Below are positions 23,336 to 30,134 of a stretch of DNA of 30,931 nucleotides, piece by piece. The notes below the pieces were generated by a model. It was not told the DNA's origin, did not search any database, and was given only the letters and a program-made list of their open reading frames with translations. The DNA is from an uncultured Treponema sp. (GTDB taxonomy: Bacteria > Spirochaetota > Spirochaetia > Treponematales > Treponemataceae). Every line of letters starts with the position of its first letter. The stretch's first letter is position 1. The stretch covers positions 1 to 30,931 of the forward strand of contig CALFIX010000016.1 in the NCBI GenBank assembly GCA_937877515.1, given 5' to 3'. A program made the position numbers and the translations under genes.

Positions 23336-25027
23336 ATGAGAACTAGTAACGAATTATTTGAAAGAAAAGTCTTAATTGTTGATGATGAAGAAATAAACCG
23401 CGAGATTCTCGGAAATATTATTGAATCTGAATACAAGGTTGCTTTTGCAAAAGATGGAAAAGAAGCCCTGGAAATTATTCACGATAAGAAGTCTGCTATT
23501 TCTCTGGTTCTTCTGGATCTTCTTATGCCTAAAGTTTCAGGTTTTGAAGTAATAAAAGAAATGAAAGAAGAGGGGCTGCTAAGTGAGATTCCGGTTATTG
23601 TCCTTACGTCCGAAAAAGATTCCGAAATAGAAAGCCTAAAGCTTGGGGCCGCAGATTTTCTGACCAAGCCTTATGAAAGACCAGAGGTTATTCTTGCCAG
23701 AGTCCGACATTCCATTGAATTTTTCGAAAATTCAAAAATCATAAATGCAACAGAATTTGATAAACTTACAAACCTATACACCCCAGAGTTTTTCTTTGAA
23801 TATGCAGCCCTCTTTGACCAGCGCAACCCTAATCAGGTAATGGACGCTGTTGTAATCAACTTTACCCGCTTTCATCTCTTAAACCAGCTAAAGGGCCGGG
23901 CTTTTGGAGACCAGATTCTTACTGCAATAGCAAGCGGAATTCGTAATCTGCTTCTAAAAACAGGGGGCCTTGCAGGTCGCAAAGACGCAGATACTTTCTT
24001 TTTATATATTCCTCACATAGAAAACTATAAAATCATCATAGAAAAAATAAACGAAAAGCTTTCTAGTCTTCTAAAGGCTTCAGAAACAAGACTGCGCCTC
24101 GGAGTTTATACAGACACAGACAGAAGCTACCCGCTTCTTCTTAGGTTTGACCACGCAGTTCAGGCCTGCAACTCTATTCGCAGCAAGGCCGGAGAAGAAA
24201 TCTGCATTTACGATAAAATAATGGAAGAGAGGGAAGTTTTTAATGCTCATCTGCTGGAAGATTTTGAAACTGCAATTGAACAAAAACAATTTAAGGTTCA
24301 GTATCAGCCAAAATTTAATATCACAGGCGATAGAGCTAAATTATGTTCGGCAGAAGCTCTTGTCCGATGGATTCACCCGGAGCTTGGCTTTGTACGTCCA
24401 GATCTTTTTATTCCGCTTTTTGAAGAAAATGGACTTGTTACAAAGCTGGACCGTTACGTCTGGGAAGAATCTGCCAAACAAATTGCCCTCTGGAAAAAAG
24501 AACTGGGTATGACAATTCCAGTTTCGGTAAATGTTTCCCGCATAGATATTGCTGCCCCAGACATGACAGACTTTATCACAAAAATCGTAAAAGAAAACGG
24601 CCTGGAAGCAAAAGACTACATGCTTGAAATTACTGAGTCTGCATATACAGAAGATTCAAAACATATAATAGATGTTGTAGAAAACCTTCGCTCTCTTGGA
24701 CACAAAATAGAAATGGACGATTTTGGTTCTGGCTATTCATCGCTAAATATGCTTACTTCTATGCCAATAGACGCCCTAAAAATGGACAAGGCTTTTATCC
24801 GCAATATAAAGCCGGGCAATAAGGAAATGGAGCTGGTAAATCTGGTATTGAAAATCGCCCAGACTCTTGGAGTTCCAGTTATTGCAGAAGGTGTGGAAAC
24901 TGAGGAAGAATGCAAGCTATTGAAGGAAGCCGGCTGCGACATAATTCAGGGCTATTATTTTTCTAAGCCCCTGATGCCGGAGGATTTTTCAAAATATGCC
25001 TGCAATGATAAGGGAGATGCAAAATGA
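23336..25027 (+). CDS. Response regulator with degenerate GGDEF and intact EAL (c-di-GMP phosphodiesterase)
   Basis: 563 residues from ATG 23336; an in-frame TTG at 23300 overlaps the -35 and is not preferred. The receiver domain (~10-128) has VDDEE, phospho-acceptor Asp61 (VLLDLLMPKVSG), Thr91 and Lys111. The GGDEF-like domain (~140-298) has lost its signature: R-K-DADTF stands where R-x-GGDEF is expected, so no cyclase activity. The EAL domain (~305-555) keeps AEALVRW (Glu340), NVSR, EITES, DDFGSGYSSL, LKMDKAF, AEGVETEEE and QGYYFSKPL, the full catalytic set. Predicted role: phosphorylation-controlled hydrolysis of c-di-GMP. It overlaps the HPt gene by 4 bp (ATGA), which strongly suggests the phosphate arrives through that protein. 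Confidence 0.93.
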   Translation: MRTSNELFERKVLIVDDEEINREILGNIIESEYKVAFAKDGKEALEIIHDKKSAISLVLLDLLMPKVSGFEVIKEMKEEGLLSEIPVIVLTSEKDSEIESLKLGAADFLTKPYERPEVILARVRHSIEFFENSKIINATEFDKLTNLYTPEFFFEYAALFDQRNPNQVMDAVVINFTRFHLLNQLKGRAFGDQILTAIASGIRNLLLKTGGLAGRKDADTFFLYIPHIENYKIIIEKINEKLSSLLKASETRLRLGVYTDTDRSYPLLLRFDHAVQACNSIRSKAGEEICIYDKIMEEREVFNAHLLEDFETAIEQKQFKVQYQPKFNITGDRAKLCSAEALVRWIHPELGFVRPDLFIPLFEENGLVTKLDRYVWEESAKQIALWKKELGMTIPVSVNVSRIDIAAPDMTDFITKIVKENGLEAKDYMLEITESAYTEDSKHIIDVVENLRSLGHKIEMDDFGSGYSSLNMLTSMPIDALKMDKAFIRNIKPGNKEMELVNLVLKIAQTLGVPVIAEGVETEEECKLLKEAGCDIIQGYYFSKPLMPEDFSKYACNDKGDAK

Positions 25028-25359
25028 TGACTATAGAATCCCTTAAAGCTGCAGGAGCAAATGTAGAAGAAGGACTGTCCCGCTGCCTGAACAAGGAAGA
25101 CTTTTACCTTAAAATGGTAAACATAGGACTAAACAATCAGAATTTTCAACTGCTGGGGCCTGCCCTTGAAGCAAAGGATTTTGACAGGGCTTTTGAACTC
25201 TGCCACTCACTAAAAGGTGTAATAGGAAACTTGAGCCTTACTCCACTTTATGATTTAATCTGCTCTCTTACGGAGCTTCTTCGTTCCCGCACCGATGCAG
25301 ATTACTCAGAGCTTTATAATCAGATTATAACAATGCAGAAAGAACTTCTCGCCATGTAA
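25024..25359 (+). CDS. Stand-alone HPt phosphotransfer protein
   Basis: 111 residues, one HPt four-helix domain. The phosphorylated histidine is His61 in LCHSLKGVIGNLSL, which matches the H-x-x-K-G pattern of HPt domains. No kinase or receiver part is attached. It shuttles phosphate between a hybrid-kinase receiver and a final response regulator. It starts inside the EAL gene stop (ATGA overlap; a second ATG follows directly) and ends 29 bp before the hybrid kinase, so donor, carrier and acceptor are encoded together. A TATAAT right after its stop codon could give the kinase an extra promoter, but no -35 is evident. Confidence 0.92.
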   Translation: MMTIESLKAAGANVEEGLSRCLNKEDFYLKMVNIGLNNQNFQLLGPALEAKDFDRAFELCHSLKGVIGNLSLTPLYDLICSLTELLRSRTDADYSELYNQIITMQKELLAM

Positions 25360-25391
25360 ATATAATCAAAATCATTTATTTTGGAGTTATG

Positions 25392-27977
25392 ATGAAAAAA
25401 GTTCCCATTTTTATTGCAAACATTCTGATTATCTGTTTTATAATAATTTTTGTTTCCTTATATGTTCGTAAGCAGAGAATTGACCAGACTAAGGATAATA
25501 CAGATAACTTTATTAATCTTACGATAGGACTTGAAAGAGTTACAACATATTATCTGGAAGCTGAGCAGCGTCTTTGTGATTCATGGGCAAGATTTATCAA
25601 TTCAAACAAATTAAGTCTTGAAGAAGCAGCTGACTATCTTAAAACAGTGCAGGCAATTAAAACTAACTCAGCACATATAATTATGCTTGATTCTTTAACA
25701 GGACTTTCTAACAGACCAAAAACAGACAATCCAAATGATTATACTGTTTCATATAAGGCAATAGATATTCTTTCTTCACTGAATAATCTTCCCAATCAAA
25801 TTGAAATGGAAGATGGTGTTCCAACTTATTCATTCGGTTTTGATTCTGTATACGTAACCCGTTCCTATACAAATCCAATGAATGGAATTCAGTCAATTGC
25901 TTTCTGTGATTTAATTTATTTGTATGATGAAGAAGGACACCAAAAAAACGCTTTGCTTATGCGTGTAATTCCTTTGGAAAATATTTCTGAAAAATGGTCT
26001 TTTCCTACAGACCGTTATCATGATGCCCAACTTTCTATGATTGACGCTGACGGAAATTATATCATCAAGGGAAAATCATTTAAGAATTCCAATTTTTTTG
26101 AATTTTATAAATCATATAACCAAATCGACCGGACATTAATAGAAGAACTTAAAAGTGAATTTCATGAAGATGGAAGCCTTATAATGCTCAATTCTAAATG
26201 TGAAGAATGTCTTATAGTTCATATTCCTGTAAATTCTGCTTCTGACTGGTCAATTATTTCATATATTCCTTTGGAAGAAATAGAAACCAGCAATGTTGAT
26301 TGGATTTTAATAAGTGTAATTGCATTCAGCCTCTTGATTCTTCTTGTAACAGATATAATTGTATTTATGCGTTTTAATCAAAAGCTTGCAGTAACAGCAC
26401 AGACCGCAGAATCAGCAAGCCGGGCAAAAACAGATTTTCTTTCTACAATGTCTCACGATATCAGAACTCCTATGAATTCAATTATAGGCCTAACAACCAT
26501 TGCCGAAAAAAATGTAAAGGATCCTTTTTCTGTTTCGGATAATCTTAAAAAAATCCGCCTTGCAAGCAATCATCTTTTGACCCTCATAAATGATATTCTG
26601 GATATTTCTAAGGTAGAAAGTGGAAAGCTTAACCTCTCTCCGGTTACTTTTTCTATTGTAGATTCAGCAGAAAATCTTGTAAACATTTCCCAACCAATGG
26701 TAAGGCAGAAAAATATTGATTTCCGTTTTAGAAGCAAGAACATTACAAACGAATATCTTTATGCTGACCAGCTTAGAATCAATCAGATTTTTATAAACAT
26801 TCTTTCCAATGCCCTGAAGTATACGCCAGAAGGAAACAGCATTTATGTAGATATGTGCCAGGCTTCAAGCGAAAAGGATGGCTGCATAAAGCTTATTTAT
26901 ATGGTTGAAGATACTGGAATGGGAATGTCTGCAGAATATATGAAAGAAATGTATGAACCATTTTCCCGTCAGACCGACAGCCGCATTAATAAAATTCAGG
27001 GAACAGGACTTGGCCTTGCCATCACAAAAAGAATGGTAGACCTAATGGGCGGTACAATTGAATGTCAGAGTACGGAGGGTAAAGGAACAACATTTACGGT
27101 AAGCCTTGACATCAGCATAAGCGATAAAAGCGAAGAAGAAATGTCTTTACCGCCTCTTAATGTTCTTGTTGTTGATGATGATGAAGTTCTGCTCGAAACT
27201 GCTAGCGATACTCTTACAGCTTTGGGAACAAAGGCGGAGCTTGCAGAGTCTGGCGATACTGCCCTTACAAAAATTACTGCAAAAAAGAATGAAGGTAAGC
27301 TTTATGATGTAATTATTCTAGACTGGAAAATGCCAGGTCTTTCTGGGCTTGAGCTTACCAAGAAAATCCGAGAAATTGTTGGAGATGATGTTTCTGTAAT
27401 TCTTGTTTCTTCCTATGACTGGACTCAAATAGAAGAAGATGCAAGAAATGCCGGTGTGAATGGTTTTATAAGCAAGCCCCTCTTCCGTTCTTCCCTTTAC
27501 AAAAAGATTTCTGAGGTTCTTGGAATAGAAAAAGATGCAGCTGACACTGAGGAAAATAATTCAGAACTTGCAGGAATGAATGTACTTGTTGCAGAAGACA
27601 TGGACGTAAACTGGGAAATCATTCATACCTTACTTGAGATGTACGGCATTAACAGCGACCGTGCCGAAAACGGAAAGATTGCTGTAGAAAAGCTCCGCGA
27701 CATAGGGCCTGCTCAGTATGATGCTGTATTTATGGATATTCAGATGCCAGAGATGAACGGTCTGGACGCAACCCGCCAGATCCGCCTGCTTGAAAATCCT
27801 TATGCCGCAGGAATCCCGATTATTGCAATGACAGCCGACGCCTTTTCCGAAAACGTGGCAGAATGTCTTGAAGTCGGAATGAACGGACACATTGCAAAGC
27901 CTATTGACATAAAGCAGGTAATCAAAGAACTCAAGAAAATACACGAGTCCCAGCCTGATTTTTATAAGGATGAATAA
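25392..27977 (+). CDS. Hybrid sensor histidine kinase with two receiver domains
   Basis: 861 residues from the second of two adjacent ATGs (GGAG is 5 nt from it, 2 nt from the first at 25389). TM1 at ~8-26; extracytoplasmic Cache-like sensor ~30-300; TM2 at ~304-327; HisKA with STMSHDIRTPMNSIIG (His355); HATPase with INILSNALKYTPEG, VEDTGMGM and GTGLGLAIT; receiver 1 with VVDDDE and Asp644 (ILDWKMPGLSG); receiver 2 with VAEDMD and Asp782 (FMDIQMPEMNG). Residue numbers count from this start. It is directly followed, without a gap, by the binding lipoprotein gene. Probable flow: ligand, kinase, receiver, HPt, REC-EAL protein. Which of the two receivers passes phosphate on is not visible. Confidence 0.95.
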   Translation: MKKVPIFIANILIICFIIIFVSLYVRKQRIDQTKDNTDNFINLTIGLERVTTYYLEAEQRLCDSWARFINSNKLSLEEAADYLKTVQAIKTNSAHIIMLDSLTGLSNRPKTDNPNDYTVSYKAIDILSSLNNLPNQIEMEDGVPTYSFGFDSVYVTRSYTNPMNGIQSIAFCDLIYLYDEEGHQKNALLMRVIPLENISEKWSFPTDRYHDAQLSMIDADGNYIIKGKSFKNSNFFEFYKSYNQIDRTLIEELKSEFHEDGSLIMLNSKCEECLIVHIPVNSASDWSIISYIPLEEIETSNVDWILISVIAFSLLILLVTDIIVFMRFNQKLAVTAQTAESASRAKTDFLSTMSHDIRTPMNSIIGLTTIAEKNVKDPFSVSDNLKKIRLASNHLLTLINDILDISKVESGKLNLSPVTFSIVDSAENLVNISQPMVRQKNIDFRFRSKNITNEYLYADQLRINQIFINILSNALKYTPEGNSIYVDMCQASSEKDGCIKLIYMVEDTGMGMSAEYMKEMYEPFSRQTDSRINKIQGTGLGLAITKRMVDLMGGTIECQSTEGKGTTFTVSLDISISDKSEEEMSLPPLNVLVVDDDEVLLETASDTLTALGTKAELAESGDTALTKITAKKNEGKLYDVIILDWKMPGLSGLELTKKIREIVGDDVSVILVSSYDWTQIEEDARNAGVNGFISKPLFRSSLYKKISEVLGIEKDAADTEENNSELAGMNVLVAEDMDVNWEIIHTLLEMYGINSDRAENGKIAVEKLRDIGPAQYDAVFMDIQMPEMNGLDATRQIRLLENPYAAGIPIIAMTADAFSENVAECLEVGMNGHIAKPIDIKQVIKELKKIHESQPDFYKDE

Positions 27978-29246
27978 ATGAAAAAGACAACACTTCCTAT
28001 TTTAGTATTATCATTGTTTACCGGACTCTTTCTTTCCTGCAATAAAAAAACGCCAGCGGAACAAGCCTTTAAGCCTTGCCTTGCCACAGACACAAAGTGC
28101 CAGATAAACATTGCAGGAAACTACAAAAATTTTGAAGCACTGGAAGCAGAGTTTGACCGCTTTAATGAATTTTACCCGGATGTTGAGTTAAGCTTTTCAT
28201 TTCTGGACAGCTACAATTCTACAATAAAATCGGCACTGGCAGGAGAGTCTGCTCCCGATATTTACATGACCTTTCAGTGGATGCTGGACAGACCAGAGTA
28301 CAAGGAGCTTTTTGCCTCTGCCCAGGATATGTCCGATGAAAAAGAGCTGGGCTTTAATCTTTCCACAATCAGAAGTGAGCTTATTGAGCACACTCTAGAC
28401 GGCAGAACTCCCATGGTTCCTGTTCTTTCCGGCTCATACGGAATGATGGTAAACGAAGATATTTTCAAAAAAGAAGGGCATAAAATTCCAGAAAGCTATA
28501 CAGAACTTGTCGATTGCTGCACTAAGCTGAAAGCCGCCGGGTACAAAAGTCCGATTATGGTTTATGCTGACAATTTTATGGGGCTTCCTCTGATTTATTC
28601 TTATTTCTGTAAATCTCTTGAGAATAAGGCTGATGCTGTTGCAATGCTCAATCAGCTTAATCCTGCTGCAGGAGAATATTTAAGACCAACGCTGGAATGG
28701 GCACAAAGCTTTATGGAAGAAGGACTTATTGACCTTGACGAGTGCCGTACCCTTAAAGATAAATACAATGAAGTAATTATGACTTTTTTTGAAGGAAACA
28801 TTCCAATAATGCTCTGTGACACAGACATAGTTTCAGGAACCTTAAAAAGGGAAGTTCAGTCACAGGCTTTTGTAAATAATCCTTTTAAATACAGCTTCCG
28901 CATTTTTCCGGCCACGGATCAGAACAGTTATTTTGTAAACAATGTTTCTGTAGGATTTTCCGTAAACAAAAATTCTAAAAATCTTGATATGGCGGATGAA
29001 TTCATGCGTTTTCTTGTAAGAACAGAGGAACTCAACAATCTTGCAAAAATCAAGCGTCTTATTACTGTTTCAAAAGATTATTCCTTTGACGAAGTTTTTG
29101 CTCCATTAAGTAAGTCCACCCCAATATATCTTGGAGAGGTGGGACTTATTGACAGTGCAATTGCCCAGATGCGTACTGCCGTTCAGCAGGTTATGACCGG
29201 GAACATGACTGTGGAGCAGGCAATTGTTAATTATGGAAATTTTTAA
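27978..29246 (+). CDS. Extracellular solute-binding lipoprotein (family 1 type), no transporter nearby
   Basis: 422 residues. Lipoprotein signal peptide ending FLSC, with Cys21 as lipid site; the relaxed lipobox is normal for spirochetes. The mature protein matches sugar/oligosaccharide-type binding proteins of ABC importers: AEFDRFNEFYPDVELSF, LAGESAPDIYM, GSYGMMVNEDIFKKEG, PESYTELVDCCTKLKAAGY. Its ATG directly follows the hybrid kinase stop (TAA-ATG), so the two are co-translated. No permease or ATPase gene follows; a transposase remnant does. I infer that it presents ligand to the kinase sensor instead of feeding a transporter, though it could also serve a distant permease. Confidence 0.9.
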   Translation: MKKTTLPILVLSLFTGLFLSCNKKTPAEQAFKPCLATDTKCQINIAGNYKNFEALEAEFDRFNEFYPDVELSFSFLDSYNSTIKSALAGESAPDIYMTFQWMLDRPEYKELFASAQDMSDEKELGFNLSTIRSELIEHTLDGRTPMVPVLSGSYGMMVNEDIFKKEGHKIPESYTELVDCCTKLKAAGYKSPIMVYADNFMGLPLIYSYFCKSLENKADAVAMLNQLNPAAGEYLRPTLEWAQSFMEEGLIDLDECRTLKDKYNEVIMTFFEGNIPIMLCDTDIVSGTLKREVQSQAFVNNPFKYSFRIFPATDQNSYFVNNVSVGFSVNKNSKNLDMADEFMRFLVRTEELNNLAKIKRLITVSKDYSFDEVFAPLSKSTPIYLGEVGLIDSAIAQMRTAVQQVMTGNMTVEQAIVNYGNF

Positions 29247-29260
29247 TCTTCAGCAGGTGA

Positions 29261-29443
29261 CAGACTTGTTCCAGGGCAAACGAAATAACTGCAATCCCAG
29301 AGCTTCTTGAACTTTTAGAGCTTAAAGGACTCATAGTTACCATTGATGCAATGGGCTGCCAGAAGAAAATCGCAGAAAAGATTGTTGAAAAGAAAGCAGA
29401 TTACCTTTTTTCACTAAAAGGAAATCAGGAAAAAAATCCATAA
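29261..29443 (+). pseudogene. Remnant of an ISAs1-family transposase
   Basis: A ~60-codon stretch with no start and cut at both ends. The recognisable part reads NEITAIPELLELLELKGLIV, then TIDAMGCQKKIAEKIVEK and DYLFSLKGNQ, the hallmark central region of ISAs1 (H-repeat) DDE transposases, where the Asp of TIDAMG is catalytic. It stops at TAA 29441-29443 soon after KGNQ; full-length enzymes are about 370 residues. Upstream sequence is not recognisable and has a stop at 29258. It cannot make active transposase. It marks past insertion-element activity at the right side of the signalling island. Confidence 0.75.
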
Positions 29444-29448
29444 GCAAC

Positions 29449-29466
29449 AAACAGACACTCTGTTTT
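29449..29466 (+). terminator. Possible weak terminator after the transposase remnant
   Basis: A perfect 7-bp stem AAACAGA (29449-29455) / TCTGTTT (29459-29465) with a 3-nt loop and one more T. It is AT-rich and short of Us, so weak at best. It is the only terminator candidate after the solute-binding protein gene. Confidence 0.3.
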
Positions 29467-29479
29467 AAGAAACGAAAAA

Positions 29480-29533
29480 TGTCTGCCCCACAGGGCAGTT
29501 CGCAGGCCTTCCTGCCCGCGGTACGAAGCCGCA
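29480..29533. repeat. GC-rich palindromic segment and left inverted repeat
   Basis: TGTCTGCCCCA (29480-29490) is an exact inverted copy of TGGGGCAGACA at 30004-30014. It runs into CTGCCC/GGGCAG, then GCAGG/CCTGC and CGG/CCG pairings up to about 29533. The two 11-bp copies enclose the short transporter-like gene. This may be the end of a small mobile cassette or a dispersed palindrome. Confidence 0.45.
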
Positions 29534-29576
29534 AAACAAAACCAGGTCAATTCTTTTTTTTTCGAGGTCATTTTCT

Positions 29577-29996
29577 ATGAATGAACTTTTACTCATCATC
29601 ACACTTTTAGCGTCTTTTGGTGGAACATTGTTGTTCCTGAAGATTTTTGGAAAAGGCGGACTTTTCTCTAACACGCCACGTATGCTTCTTTCAAGCCTGA
29701 TAGCTTACATTGTTTCAGAATACATCGACGTAACTTTGTATCACGCCTGGAGGAATCTCACAGAAAAGAAAACCGGCAGCCACGACAAAATGCTCTGGTT
29801 CCGAAATAATTTTTCTACACTTATTTCCCAGTTTGAAAACATAGTGCTCTTCAATTTTGGAGTCTTTCTTGGCATCTACAACTTCAAAGAACTTCTTGCA
29901 ATTACAGGTTCATGCTACGTAATCTACATTGCAACAAGTCTCCTCGATACACCTTTCATTTACTGCGCAAAGAAAATTGCTAAAATAGAAAAATAA
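29577..29996 (+). CDS. Internally deleted VUT/YhhQ-type queuosine precursor transporter
   Basis: 139 residues, membrane protein. The start MNELLLIITLLASFGGTLLF and the end part (EYIDVTLYHAWRN, MLWFRNNFSTLISQ, SYVIYIATSLLDTPFIY) match what I recall of the VUT_1 (DUF165) family, which imports queuine or preQ1/preQ0 for tRNA modification. Family members are ~220-235 residues. Here the N-terminal helix runs directly into the segment TPRMLLSSL, so ~80-90 central residues seem to be missing in frame near residue 31. The reading frame is open, with a GAGGT site before the ATG, so a short protein can be made, but transport is doubtful. It is flanked by inverted repeats. Confidence 0.7.
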   Translation: MNELLLIITLLASFGGTLLFLKIFGKGGLFSNTPRMLLSSLIAYIVSEYIDVTLYHAWRNLTEKKTGSHDKMLWFRNNFSTLISQFENIVLFNFGVFLGIYNFKELLAITGSCYVIYIATSLLDTPFIYCAKKIAKIEK

Positions 29997-30003
29997 AACT
30001 TTA

Positions 30004-30027
30004 TGGGGCAGACAAAAGTCTGTCCCC
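30004..30027. repeat. Palindrome and right inverted repeat
   Basis: GGGGCAGAC-AAAA-GTCTGTCCCC forms a hairpin with a single bulged base. Its left arm is the inverted partner of 29480-29490. The inner AAAAGTCTGT (30015-30024) is also inverted at 30127-30136 (ACAGACTTTT), overlapping the pgk stop codon. It could act as a terminator for the transporter-like gene, but no T tract follows. Confidence 0.5.
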
Positions 30028-30056
30028 GTAAAACTCGCGCTATTTAGTTGCAAGAA

Positions 30057-30122
30057 TTGCAATGGCCGTTCGCTTACGCGAACTCCTCAAGTTTTTGCAG
30101 CGCAAAAACTTGACGGTTGCAA
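30057..30122. repeat. Three-way-junction palindromic element
   Basis: Outer arms TTGCAA-TGG-CCGT (30057-30069) and ACGGTTGCAA (30113-30122) enclose two hairpins: GTTCGC/GCGAAC (30068-30083, TTAC loop) and a 12-bp stem TCAAGTTTTTGC/GCAAAAACTTGA (30087-30113, AGC loop). The nested layout resembles REP/MITE-like intergenic elements. It lies just downstream of pgk, without a T tract on either strand. Confidence 0.55.
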
Positions 30123-30134
30123 ATGCACAGACTT

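Noticed and set aside
29533..29576. PreQ1 riboswitch in front of the transporter-like gene
   Set aside because: The short leader has no H-type pseudoknot elements I can recognise; only a T run and a GAGGT ribosome site are seen.
30087..30113. Strong 12-bp hairpin as the terminator of pgk
   Set aside because: No T tract follows on the minus strand, and it is nested in a larger palindrome, so it was listed as a repeat element.
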